This document shows, piece by piece, positions 43,312 to 54,137 of a stretch of DNA of 64,000 nucleotides. The position numbers and the translations under genes were made by a program. Source of the DNA: Notospermus geniculatus (lineage: Eukaryota > Nemertea > Pilidiophora > Heteronemertea > Lineidae). Numbering within the stretch: the first letter of the stretch is position 1; every line of letters starts with the position of its first letter. The notes beneath the pieces are model-generated. The model saw only the letters and a list, made by a program, of their open reading frames with translations. It searched no databases and had not been told where the DNA came from. The stretch spans positions 34,521 through 98,520 of the forward strand of contig NMRB01000924.1 in the NCBI GenBank assembly GCA_002633025.1, in the 5' to 3' direction.

Positions 43312-45240
43312 TTAGACTAGAGGCGCCCACTGTCCATCAAAACTGAGGCAGGGAACTGTAATGTTCCTGTCATTGCATGCATCCAGTACCCTCTCAAGCA
43401 TATTCCTCAAAGAAGCTGCAGACAGGCTGTAATTGGCAGACAACTGAGCAAACAACTGAAGTACCTCAGCAAGGAACTTGGCTTTGTCCTTTGTAAAGTG
43501 CTTCAGTTCTTCCCTGAGGTTTTTAACAGTACCCGAGATGGATATCTCATCCAGGACACATGGTGAGAAGTGGGAAGGCTGTAATGTACTGTGGTTTGAA
43601 TTCATTCGGATAGGGGCACTTCAACCACTACCATTGGCTTCTCCACATCCAGGTTTGTCGAGTTGAAGGGTCGAAGGCTTCCATCTGGAGAAACAGCTAT
43701 AAAGGGCTTATAGTGCGGTGTGGTATGTTCTCCCGTAGGATTTTTTTGCTAAAGTTGATTTTTTTACTGTTTTGGCTTCAGTGAGGTTATAACTGCCCAA
43801 AAATGACGGGGTGCAAATTTTCTGACCCTTCCCTCACTTTCTGGGGGACACCAATGGATGCAACGACTGAGATTTGTACAGGAGAATGGGGACCCGATGT
43901 ACAGCTAACTTTTGAACGGTTGGATTTACACCCCATAAATGTATTACCAACAGATAGAAACATGGTGCCTCTAAATCAGATAGGCATATTCTTAATTGTT
44001 TTTAGTCGTTATGTAACGAGAGATGACGTTTTTCATATAAATTAACACAAAATGAGTCAAAATGCATAAAACGTCATTTCCTAATTAAGTAAACCGCTTA
44101 AAAACGCTAAGAATAGGCTTATTTGATTCCGAGGCACCATATTTCTATCTGTTGGTAATACATTTATGGGGTGTAAATCCAACCATTCGAAAGTTAGCTG
44201 TACATTGTTTCCCATTCTCCTGTACAAAGCTCAGTTGTTGCGTCCATTGATGTCCAATGGTAAAGTCAGTTCGCAAAATTGGGGGACGCCCCACAAAGAG
44301 GTTAGTGGTCAGAAAATTTGCACCCCATCAATTTCTGATAGTTTGGACCCTAAAGTACCTAGAACTGCAAAAAAATCTACTTTAGCACAAAATTCCTACG
44401 GGAGCTGCTTTGTTGACAGACCACACCGCACTATTATCTCCAAGTTTCAACGGATACATTCCCTCCTCACAGTAGGCATACCATGCATACTGAGGTATAC
44501 CGTAGAATCACCTTTCTCCGGTCACTTCATTATAAACTTCAACGTTCAATGGGAAACACCTTCGTCATGATTGTGCATGAGCATAGCCCCGGATTACTGA
44601 CCGAACAATACTGTACTCTATTTTGCATCGGCGTTACTTCGCGTTGACCATTGTGTGGTTTCTCCTCTTGGACGCAGATGAATTGATTGATTTGGGATAT
44701 TGACATATGGGTCAGGGATTGAGAATGTTGAGTAGGTTGTGGAATACAGGGTGGCTCACAAATGTGTGGCGGTCTAGGCCTGCGAATTCTATAGTGACAA
44801 ACTTGACAGAATGAGGCAGCTCCCTTGGAATCTTTTTGTTTTTCAGATTAAGGGTGATTAGCCCTTGCTCCTTACAGATTCGTTCCACTTTCCTCTTGGC
44901 ATTGCTTGCCGATAACTGCTCTGTGGTTCATCCCGACAGGTCGGTGCTGGAGCGATTGTACCGAAATGATGTCATTTATGTCATTTTAGGTCACATCGCA
45001 CGCAGCACCACGTTGTGATATTAGTGTGCGGGTTCCCCATTGGTCAAGCTTGAAATGGATGTGGGTCACCGTCCAATCTCATCTGCTATCTGTTGCCATA
45101 GACTTTCGTGGCGTAAAGCCTTCAGAAATTGATCATTTAAAGCTACACGTAGGGAAACCAGGTTGCTTTCATCAGCAGTTGACCAAATATGGATCGACTG
45201 TTCCTTAGGTTTGCACATAGAAACACCAGAACTCGATTTG
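43312..45240 (-). pseudogene. Mobile-element gene relic (SFDGQW family)
   Basis: The minus frame 43605-43312 encodes SPCVLDEISISGTVKNLREE, then LRNMLERVLDACNDRNITVP and the SFDGQW box. A shifted frame upstream (43700-43610) reads SLRPFNSTNLDVEKPMVVV. Farther upstream, about 44950-44770 reads ASNAKRKVERICKEQGLI and LPHSVKFVTIEFAGLDRH, and about 45170-45080 reads LNDQFLKALRHESLWQQIAD. I know SFDGQW-type boxes from a repeated gene family of marine invertebrates of unknown function. The foldback 43711-44433 and another insert break it up. It is not functional. Confidence 0.5.
43711..44433. mobile_element. 723-bp foldback element with TTA target duplication
   Basis: The termini TAGTGCGGTGTGG and its complement are preceded and followed by TTA (43708-43710 and 44434-44436). 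Long inner arms (GGGGTGCAAATTTTCTGACC, TTTACACCCCATAAATGTAT) are inverted in the other half. A 3-bp TTA duplication suits a PIF/Harbinger origin. No gene lies inside. Confidence 0.8.
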
Positions 45241-46550
45241 TCAGCAGGCCTTGGAATAGGCTCAGTGGACTTTGGGAAGTGTTGATTGCCACCATGCCAC
45301 GATGTGGAACATTTGCTGTGGGTTCATCACCTTGACGTGCTGCTTCCACTCTCACGTTTGACGTCAAAAGAATAGCTACCCAAGGAATTTATGGAGTTCG
45401 GCTGTGACTCAACACGACCGAGTTGAACCTCGGGTTCCAGTGTTGAACTCGGCCTTTGAGAAGTTGACAAATGGGAGGTATGTCGGGAAATGGCCATTGA
45501 TTTCCTGCCTTTTTTCTTCTTTGTGCTCGGTGATAAAGGCCAACTATAGCCTACAACAAATCCCGAAATTCAGAAACACCTTCGCCATGTTTGTCACTTT
45601 CCTGATCCGAGTTATCAAAAAGTGTCAGGTTTTCCTTTTGCTCGGCTGTCACAACTTTTGAAGACCGGCTTATCGATACCTTCGCGAAATTGCATACATT
45701 CATGGTTTATAAAATAAGGCACTAAGGTTCATCCTAACATTGCGAGACAGCAGTCTAACTGGCATGATCCATATAAGAATTTTGCCACCATTTCATGGCA
45801 CAGCTATATATAAATCGTGAATTATCGAATTTCCTTTCAGCCATTATCAAGGCAAATACCGAATGCGTCTGCACGTTTGGGGTCCAAAATACAAATTGTC
45901 GACAAGTAAACTGAAACTAGAGCTGATGAAAGCAATTGTCTCATGTATTTGATCAGGACAATTCGGACACCTGTAATACACCACCAGCGAGAAAAGTGTA
46001 ACTTGTTCGTGAGACCGGTGTGCTGGTTGCACTTCATTCTGGTAGTGGTACACTCTGCAACGTCCATGCACATTACATTTACATCCCTTCGGCTCCACTT
46101 CGACCAATTGGACCCCTGTCGTGAAACGCGATTCAGAGGGGTCCGATTTGGAGAGCTGAGATGTTGACTTTGCGTAATCATGTGTAATCCTATTGTTTTC
46201 CTTCTTTCATCGGTATCATAAAATAGATGCAGCAAAGTCGGCAGCAGACAGTGACATGGAGTGACATGGCAAGAAGTGTTCGACTGTAATCATCTGCAGT
46301 GTCTCTATAGAATTCGGCGAGATTCAAATCTTCTGTATCTTTGTGGACATTAGCCTCAGCTGCAAAACGTGGAAGCGACAGCAGGAAGTCTACTTCGTTA
46401 TCAGGGTGGCGTCTATGAGCCATGACATCACCTGTTAGTGGAAGAAAAACAATGTCGCTCTTATAACTTTGTAATTTCTAAACTTAGGCGATGACTAAGA
46501 GTAAAAGACCTTGTGACAACAGTTTTGTACGCATTTTGTCATAAAACACC
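45241..46550 (-). other. Weak minus-strand coding traces
   Basis: Frames at 46423-46250 (MAHRRHPDNEVDFLLSLPRF, starting with ATG) and 46107-45950 (EPKGCKCNVHGRCRVYHY) have protein-like composition and could be exons or relics. I cannot assign a family. The cysteine-rich piece is only loosely zinc-finger-like. Confidence 0.3.
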
Positions 46551-46907
46551 AGGGGCCTTATTCACGAAGAGATCGCAAATATTTGCGTTGCGATGGGTTT
46601 GCGTGCACGCAAATTATGCGATGCGTGGTATTCATGAAGACCTCGCATTTGCCTCGCAAATTTTTCGCAAAATACGGATCACGCAAAATATGCGTGATCG
46701 CAAAATTACATTTTGACCGAGCTTTTTGCAGTCAGATCATTTTCCCGCTTCTATCCACTCGATGTTCACATCACACTGAGATGTGAGTTGATAATGAAGC
46801 AGTTTCGAGGTCGCTGAATTGGGCGGCTCATGCCNAATAAGAAATATCGCAAAAATGGCACTTTGCGTGCACGCAAATTTTGCGGGCCTTTCGTGAATAA
46901 GGCCCCT
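46551..46907. mobile_element. MITE with AGGGGCCTTATTCACGAA termini, about 357 bp
   Basis: AGGGGCCTTATTCACGAA at the left is inverted at 46890-46907. Inside, TTTGCGTGCACGCAAAT and TATTTGCG motifs recur, and a single N lies at 46835. It is non-coding. Confidence 0.8.
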
Positions 46908-46928
46908 GTTACTTAAATTGTCCAAAAT

Positions 46929-47004
46929 AACACCAGTTTCAAATTGCACATAGGCCGGGCCTACATAACACCAGTTTCAAATTGCACATAGGCCGGGCCT
47001 ACAG
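46929..47004. repeat. Tandem duplication, 38 bp x 2
   Basis: The unit AACACCAGTTTCAAATTGCA...CCTACAT is present twice, 46929-46966 and 46967-47004, almost without difference. Confidence 0.85.
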
Positions 47005-47512
47005 AGTTCACTTATTGCTCAGTCACTTCGTGAGCTCGATGTGTGCAATTCAAAACTTTTTTTTCGGCAAAATGGTAGGGCCTACCGGTATACAGAACTG
47101 ACTGAACATTCTCCAGGGGCCTGTGCCTACACCTAACAAACAATGCCTATCAATGCCAGCAGACATGCCAGAGCCAGAGGGAGTGGGGAGACAGGTTTTA
47201 GGCTGGGGCCCAATACCCTAATAGGCCTAGGCCTTAGATAGGACCCCTATCGGGCTTACTACACACAAAAAAGTTTTTGGAGACTGTATATACAGGTCTA
47301 ATAGCACCGTAAAGGTGCCCAAAATGCGTAGTTTTCAGCACGGCATCAGAAAAAGATAAGGTTGCATCCACATAGAGCATGGCACTTTTTACACTACACT
47401 AACATCAGAGGACGTAAGGACTTTCTGAATTCAATACAATGCGGCTTTAAAAGAAAACTGACTTTTAAGCAACAACACTGACAAATGAAACACAATATCA
47501 ATTTGATTAAGA
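47005..47512. other. Non-coding, contains an inverted copy of the 11.3-kb repeat
   Basis: Sequence at about 47365-47455 is the reverse complement of about 11252-11345. No exon is seen. Confidence 0.4.
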
Positions 47513-47701
47513 TTAAGATAAACTTGTAAAGTAACTTGCTGCTTTTGCCTTATGCTTCGGGTCATTGTCTTGTATGAATCTACAAGGCACAACCTGCCAC
47601 AATGGATCCTGGAGATGGCCACCAAGGAAATCGACATCGGTTTTCAAGTCTTGAACAAGCTCTTCCATGCTTCTTGATTTTCTAGTGAGGCCCACAGCCA
47701 A
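47513..47701 (-). pseudogene. Tc1/mariner transposase C-terminal fragment
   Basis: The minus frame includes FIQDNDPKHKAKAASYF. QDNDPKH is the second-Asp box of Tc1-type DDE transposases. Only about 60 residues are readable, and the third acidic residue and the N-terminal DNA-binding domain are missing. The upstream part (SMEELVQDLKTDVDFLGGHL) does not follow the family closely. Confidence 0.55.
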
Positions 47702-48234
47702 AATGCCTGGAAAGTAGCTTCAGAAGGGCTATCTTTTACACGCAAAAATTACCAACCTACTCACAAAATATCAGAAATAAAACACCAAATCAATATTTTA
47801 AATTAATTCAAACAATATCGCAAAGTTTCATTGATCCAGTGGAAGTTGACTTATGAGCAATTTAAAATTCACCTCAAAACATGATTTATCTCGCCCGCGA
47901 GAGATGACGTCACACGGCGTATCGATTGCTTAGTTTGAGGTGCCTCGACAATGTGCATGAGAGGCGATGTAAGGGTGGTTTTTATTTGCCTGGTATGTGC
48001 GCGCGCAAAATTTTCCACCAATAGAATTGCTTCTGACATATCCAGTATGACCAGACCTCATTATGGAAGTACGCACCAAACGAATGGACCTCCTGCAGAA
48101 AAATGGGTAAGTAAAATCATAATATCTCCGTGAGTTTGGAGAATTATCCTTAATGCGCCCTGTGCGTGATTAATAACTGTATCAAGAACATTCTGAGCTA
48201 GTTTGAGGAACTTCCATGCCGTTTCCTTTATCTC
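47702..48234 (+). other. Possible first exon (about 48050-48107)
   Basis: An ATG at about 48048 opens MTRPHYGSTHQTNGPPAEKW, which ends at an excellent donor (TGGGTAAGTAAAA). No continuation on the plus strand is recognised. The remainder is non-coding. Confidence 0.3.
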
Positions 48235-48976
48235 TTAGCCCTTGCTCGGCTTTTCCATCCCTTGTTCGGCATGAAATCGGGAATTGGTAACCTCGAATTG
48301 GGGGCCTCCAAACACGACCTGTCTGGTTGGCGTCTCACACACAAATGGCCGTGTCACAGCTTGCTGCCAAGCGGCGCTTGTGGTACTTCTACTTACAGCA
48401 GTTGGCTGAACTTTGATCATCTTGCCTTTCCCTTTCCGTAATCCAGATGCGGACGCTTTCACCCTCTTACAAAGGGTCTCGGCAGCACCGGTGTACTTAC
48501 CGAATGTCTTTAATGCAGACACCAAATTAATGAATGTTAGTTTTGAGACTATTGAAACTGTTGATGAAGGATTTAACGGGACATGATAATTCTTGAGGAT
48601 GCTGCCTTAGCATAGAGATCAAGTGATCAGCTGTTTCCTGGATCCCCTCCTCAATAGGAGCAAGGGAATCATCTTTACAGCGAGATTCTGCTGTTTCGAC
48701 ATAGGCATGTATCTTGTCAAAAGCATTCTGCAGTTTCCTCTGTCCACTCAAAGAGTCCAATGCTGCACTTCCCTGTGTGGTATCTCTGAATGACATCTCG
48801 CTGGCATTTTCGTTATCATGTGCGTTCAAATCAATGCCGACATCATTGTTGTGCAGATCAATGCTAATGCCATCCTCTTCTTCAAATCTGAGAACAGGAA
48901 AAGTTGTGAAGAATGGATAATATACCATCACCGTTTCCCTGGCAACTTCTTTCAGGAGAAGAGAAAGAGGACACAC
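48235..48976 (-). pseudogene. C-terminal region of a repeated gene family (QPTAV box)
   Basis: The frame 48976-48527 encodes an acidic, helical region: LRFEEEDGISIDLHNNDVGI, then LDSLSGQRKLQNAFDKIHAY. A frameshift near 48530 leads into 48525-48238, with VSALKTFGKYTGAAETLCKR, GKGKMIKVQPTAVSR and a Thr/Gln-rich tail. A basic 'KIxVQPTAxxRR' tail ends several SWIM-domain, MULE-like mobile proteins. I infer such an origin but see no SWIM motif here. Confidence 0.4.
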
Positions 48977-49046
48977 ACAAGAAAATGATTGGTATTATTT
49001 TCTTTAAGTACAAATGGACACAAGTATTGATCAAAGAGTAACTCAC

Positions 49047-49440
49047 TTTTTGCCACATGCCAATATCAAGGAAATGGTGAATTCGTCGTGACCGTACATC
49101 CCACAAATATTTCGCAACACCAGTATGGCCATCTGTTATAAGGTGTATTTGCAGGTGTGGACAGTATGCAACAACGGTTTCGAGAGCTCTTGAAAGATGC
49201 GGTCTCTAGTTTTCTTCCTCACATCAACTTCATCTGCCTTGTGTTTCTCTCTCAGTGGCTGTGCTTTTTAGCACATTTGGACAAAAGTTCATGCTGCTCC
49301 ATCTCTGACTTTAGGTTAAACCAAGTGGACATAGGCTTGTTCCTCTTCATCATATTGGTGACTCCTCTGTGATGAAGTGTACGTGGCATGGCACTTGGGG
49401 AAGAGGCTGAACAATGGACATGATGGAATGTAATTGTCAC
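49047..49440 (-). pseudogene. Transposase-like exon relic (TD.H / H..L family)
   Basis: The exon ending at the donor at 49046 reads VVAYCPHLQIHLITDGHTGV, then WDVRSRRIHHFLDIGMWQK. It follows the pattern of a 'TD.H..i..l......i.h..D.WH..K' segment found in a widespread animal transposase family. Upstream, 49440-49252 is open, with TLHHRGVTNMMKRNKPMS. Stops separate the parts. The D...D spacing suggests the first half of an RNase H core. Confidence 0.45.
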
Positions 49441-49860
49441 TGGAACTTCGGTTCTAGAATCCCCGCAGTGGTCCTGGAAAGCATCTAAAAATCATGCTCT
49501 CTTTTCACTAGCGTGGGCGCAGAACTCGGAAAGGTTGTCGTGGAGAGGCGCATCCTTTAGTGATACGTGTGGCCTGGCAATTTGGTGAGGTGCTCCTCAT
49601 CGAGTTCTTTCTTTTTGCCTACTTAAGGGTCTATCAAATTAATCTGCTCCAGTCCAGTGTCTCCGTTCTCATTTTTTGCATTTTCGAGTGGTTGACACAA
49701 GCCACCCTCCAGTCCTTGTCAGTCGGTTTGGCAGGTATCCAATGTTGGATTGAGCGGTTTATCTCCTCCAGTCCAAAATCTGGCCCCTGTGCCGAGAATG
49801 GATTGGTTGGCGCAATTCAGTGAAAATGTCTGAAGAACAAATCCGTGCAATTCAGTGGCA

Positions 49861-50402
49861 TCAACTCTTAAGTTTTCTGATACAGAAGACTTGAGATTCT
49901 TTGCTATCTTCATCAACCTCTACCCCACTCTTCTCTGAACTCATATACTCAGGTGCCAAAATTGCTTCTGCCTCTTCAACAGCCGCCTTCTCCCAATTAG
50001 ATGACTTCAGAGCTTTCGTGGGTGTTTCACATTTCTGAAACCGAGAAAATAAAATAAACGTAAAGAATTTTTTCAGTTTTAAGCGAGGGTGTTCAAAATG
50101 TTTCTGTAGTGAAGTCTGAACTGGTATTCGAAAGTGGTGCCATGAATTGTTGTTCGATTCCATTAGAAAACATCATCCAATGCCAGAAACAGGATGTCAG
50201 AAAGGTACATTTGGGCAAGAAAGTTAGTGGCCTGTAAAAATACACGTATAATGATAATGAAAACTACCATTTTTCAATCAACTATACTAACCTCCCTAAG
50301 GCAGATCTGCCTTCGGCACTTTACTTTATGTGCTTTATCCAGGCCCTTTTGCTTTCTCTTTTCCTGGTCCCTAAGACTTCGAAAGTAAATTCGTAGATAC
50401 TC
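49861..50402 (-). pseudogene. Two exons of a repeated basic/acidic protein family
   Basis: The exon at about 50040-49861 encodes NWEKAAVEEAEAILAPEYMS, then SEKSGVEVDEDSKE. A further exon at about 50402-50290 encodes EYLRIYFRSLRDQEKRKQKG, then LDKAHKVKCRRQICLR. 'EYMSSEES'-type acidic turns followed by basic tails are familiar from mobile-element-linked animal genes, but I cannot name the family. Order and phase are uncertain. Confidence 0.35.
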
Positions 50403-52174
50403 TGTAAGAATAATGTCACAATACAGCCAAATGGAAATGTCCAACCTTAGGAGCTAAATCTGTGAAAATCCAAACTGAGAAATAAGGCTGACAGACATAT
50501 CCAAACAAAATGATCTTCCCTAATTCAGAAGCACGTTCATCATAACAACATATATCCAAAATAAAGCACAAAGAACGACACACAAAATGATGTAATATGA
50601 CAAGTTAATTGTCTCCAATTTTCCCAAATGTTCGACCCCAACCGTCTTTTGTGTAATCTGTTACTACTAGAAAGTGTTTGCGGAAGACCCCGGTTGGGGT
50701 CGAAAATGTACGAAAATTGAATACGACTTGTCGTATTATATCACAACAACACTGTTGAAGTCAAACTGGAATACAGTTTTGAATGACGGGCGAATCAAAC
50801 ATGTCCAAAACAAACATGTCCAAAAGATGGTGCAAGATAATTGTCACACTTTCTGATGCGCTCACTGACAGGATGGCCCTGACACTGCTGGTTTGTCTCA
50901 ACCTATTTCTGAATCAGAACATTGTAGAAAACCCACCATGCAAACGTGGAAATGTAAGCTTATCTTGACCACTGTCATCGCAACCACTGGACAATCCGGT
51001 TTGTACACTCACGGTTGTTGCAGGGGCAAATGACAAATCCTAGAATCGGCACCACCTCTCCTGTCCTGGGGTACTTCACCGGCCATTTGTACTGATTCAT
51101 ACCTCGATTTCGAAGGTTTTCCGCTAAAAGAACTACAAAAAGCCATAATACATGTATATTTTCTACAGTATGACTTTGCTATGATTTTGTGGCCACCCTT
51201 ACTGCCTATGGTGCCACCTCTACCCATCCGTAGGACGGGTACTATGCTATTAATTTGATAAATACCGTGTTCACACTGGTGCATTAAAGCAGGTTGAATG
51301 TGCTTTAACGCCTTCTGGCGCATCAACAGGTCACACATAATCTGCTTTGAACAGATCTCAAATCGCTTTTAACGAGAGTGTAACTTGAGGAATAATCTGT
51401 AGGGTGCATGGTTTAGGTAAAAAAAAAATTATTGGTTCGCTATGGAGCCGCTTGGAGCGCTAGCTGCGGCCATATTGACCCCTATTTTCACACCAGTTTT
51501 CCAAGGCATTTGTATGACGTAATCAAGTTTTACTTGACGTTTACGGCCTTATTTTGCGGTGTTTGAATGTGATCTTGCGTCTGGTGATAGACTACCATTA
51601 GCTGTCGACCTGATTGTTTGGGCAGTACGAACAAACGTCAGGAAAGGTACAAATTTCGGCGATTTCTAAATCTATTTTTAGACATTTTCTTGGGGAGGTC
51701 AGACGGGGGTCTGGGCGGTAGATAAAGTGGTGTTTAAAACCTTTGTAAACTGTACTAAAAAATGTAAATATGTACATGGACAATGTTGTCAATAGATATT
51801 GGGAGCTATTTTATGTAATGCGCACGATTTAGACACGATTTTAAAGCAGTTACCGGTCAGGAGTTGAGAAGTCATTATCCTTGCGATTCCGTGACCTGAT
51901 CATCGCGGAGGAACTATTTCTTAGGCTAATATGCATGCGCGATGTAGTTCGTAATTTACCGGTACTTTATCCCGTACTTTATAGGCCTACAATCGCAATG
52001 TTTTCGTCAGTCTTTGCTACAGAAAGTGTTTCTTCTTTTGATTCATTATCTACATTGACGTTGGGGAGGTTGGGGCGCATCTTTTGTCGAAATTTGAGCA
52101 CAGGAAATTTCCAGCGCCGCCTGACATTATCCAAACAATACATACATGCACATCAGCGCCACGCCGAGTGCATA
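50403..52174. other. No gene recognised; short palindrome GACCCCGGTTGGGGTC
   Basis: No exon is supported. AGACCCCGGTTGGGGTCGAA at about 50686-50706 recurs at about 53123-53143 and contains the 16-bp palindrome GACCCCGGTTGGGGTC. The rest is AT-rich and unremarkable. Confidence 0.35.
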
Positions 52175-52247
52175 GTCGCTATGGCCGAGTGGCAAAGCCG
52201 CCTGCCCATAAAGCAGAAGGTCTCGGGTTCGATACCCGGAGCGTGTA
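52175..52247 (+). mobile_element. tRNA-derived SINE head or tRNA pseudogene
   Basis: A consensus A box TGGCCGAGTGG (52182-52192) and B box GGTTCGATACC (52226-52236) are spaced as in a tRNA. The D-arm type is that of Ser/Leu tRNAs. The acceptor stem pairs poorly and the long variable arm of Ser/Leu tRNAs is absent, so it is not a working tRNA. A T-rich tail follows up to the gap at 52312. Confidence 0.65.
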
Positions 52248-52311
52248 AATTTTCTTTGCCTTCATTTATTTTATTTTTTTTTGTGTTTCTTCTTTTACCT
52301 TTCCGGATTTT

Positions 52312-52381
52312 NNNNNNNNNNNNNNNNNNNNNNNNNNNNNNNNNNNNNNNNNNNNNNNNNNNNNNNNNNNNNNNNNNNNNN
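52312..52381. other. Assembly gap (70 N)
   Basis: 70 undetermined bases, directly beside a tandem satellite that probably broke the assembly. Confidence 1.
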
Positions 52382-52590
52382 GTCATGTGACGTCATGTCA
52401 TGTGACGTCATGTCATGTGACGTCATGCCACGTCATGTCATGTGACGTCATGTCATGTGACGTCATGTACGTCATGTCATGTGACGTCATGTACGTCATG
52501 TCATGTGACGTCATGTACGTCATGCCATGTGACGTCATGTACGTCATGTCACATGACGTCACACCACGTCACGTCCCATCATGTCATATC
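52382..52590. repeat. TGACGTCA-rich satellite
   Basis: A tandem array of units such as GTCATGTGACGTCAT, of 10-22 bp, giving more than ten TGACGTCA palindromes in about 200 bp. The first part may extend into the gap. Confidence 0.9.
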
Positions 52591-53309
52591 GTATGGTTCC
52601 CTATCGATGTATCTCATCTCTACTCTATCAATGTGTCTTGATCTCTATCATTGGACCATTTGTGTGGAAGAAGTAGCCTACCTCGGGAACCATACGACAT
52701 TTACAATGTCATCTTGTTTTTTCACTAATTTCAAATTTTCCCACCTTGCTTACGCGCCTTCTATACAATGCACAAAAATGCCTCATCACTTGGAATCATC
52801 TTTATTTTTCATGAAATCTATGCTTTAAGCACGTAGAGAGATAGTTTGCTGGTGGTATTTCCCCCATCCATGAAGAAAACGGGAAAAAAATTATTTGAAA
52901 ATAAAAAAAAAATTCGCATGCCCACATCAATTTTTGCTGAGTTGCTGGACAAGAAACAGACAATATTTTTTTGGCCTTATACTGGGTTTTAGCGCTTTCA
53001 GTCTGAGACTACCAAAATGAATGCGCTATGACAAAAGCAAATTGCAGAATCCAGTATACGGAAAGTGGTTTTATATCGCTTTAAGCGTAAAGTTCCACTT
53101 GTAAAGTTCCACTTGAAAAAGACCCCGGTTGGGGTCGAAAATTCGTGAATTCTGGAGATTGACTTCTTGCTTAATATCATTTTGTGTGTCAATTTTGTGC
53201 TATTCTGTATCTTGGCTTTAAGCGTGAACACAGCAAACGTTTTATACCTGAAGTGGACGAAAGTGCACATACATGTAACTGTTCATACTTTCGAGGTAAA
53301 TGGGCTTGA
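52591..53309. other. No gene recognised
   Basis: It contains a copy of the 11.6-kb dispersed fragment (about 52683-52720) and a short duplicated GTAAAGTTCCACTT at about 53090-53115. It is non-coding. Confidence 0.35.
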
Positions 53310-53972
53310 TCATTTCACTTTTTTTGTTTTTTGTTTGTACCAAAACCTGTCCATTCCACCATCACCCTGTTGTTCCCCTGGTGTGCCAGTTCTGCCAATG
53401 AGGTTCTTGCGGCAGGATTTAGACACTGCTGCTGACCAATCAACAGCAGTCATTCTCTGCACAACTGCTTCCATGGACGTTCCAGGACGGAAAGCCTTGA
53501 CAACTGTGAGTTGGTCCATTTCCCTGAATGCGACGAGACCAACCCTTGCTTCATCCTGCTTTTGGCATAGAGAAAACATTGCCGCTTTCATGTTCTGATA
53601 AAATGTTCCTGAAGAATAGTGATTGTGCAAGAGATGACACACGAATCCGGCACTAGTGGCATTGATGAGGAATGAGAAAGGGAGGCCTGACTTCAGCGTG
53701 GCAAGTAGCAATTTGTATCCAGTTACTCCCCCAGTCCTTTCTGCAACGTACAGAGCTGCTACCTCATCACTGTGCATCATGATGTCATAATGGAGTTGGA
53801 ATGTAGCATTCTTCTTGCACCCTACTTCAATGAAATGGTCATATCGTTTGGACCACTTAGCTGTTGCTTGTTCACATTTCAAAAAAACATCATCAAGGAT
53901 GTCCCTTAATTTGGAGATGTCGTCATCTTTGCCAACAACAGGAACGGGGTGACGTACTAAAATGGCGGACAA
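53310..53972 (-). CDS. Open segment of a repeated gene family, 220 codons
   Basis: The longest clean minus-strand frame in this part reads in the order DDISKLRDILDDVFLKCEQA, YDHFIEVGCKKNATFQLHYD, IMMHSDEVAALYVAERTGG, LPFSFLINATSAGF and VVKAFRPGTSMEAVVQRM. I recognise the 'R.GG..GY.L.L...K..LPF.F.NG' and 'L..FRPG.TME.V' layout from a multi-copy animal family of unknown function that travels with mobile genes. There is no stop inside the block. The 5' end is probably an intron border or truncation. It could be a usable exon. Confidence 0.5.
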   Translation of the reverse strand: MSAILVRHPVPVVGKDDDISKLRDILDDVFLKCEQATAKWSKRYDHFIEVGCKKNATFQLHYDIMMHSDEVAALYVAERTGGVTGYKLLLATLKSGLPFSFLINATSAGFVCHLLHNHYSSGTFYQNMKAAMFSLCQKQDEARVGLVAFREMDQLTVVKAFRPGTSMEAVVQRMTAVDWSAAVSKSCRKNLIGRTGTPGEQQGDGGMDRFWYKQKTKKVK

Positions 53973-54137
53973 TCAGCTGGCTGGAATGTTGTGCTAGTGT
54001 CGTTGTGATTTGCTGCCGGCCGGTTGGGGTCAGTTCGACCTTTGAGATCACCATTTAAGTTTGTTTTCATGAACAATATAAACACTTGACAACAACTTAA
54101 TTTCATTTGTGCAGGTTTTTTATGTTTTTGTGCTGTT

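Noticed and set aside
52175-52247. Functional tRNA gene
   Set aside because: The A and B boxes are good, but the acceptor stem does not pair and the variable arm expected for its Ser/Leu-type D-arm is absent.
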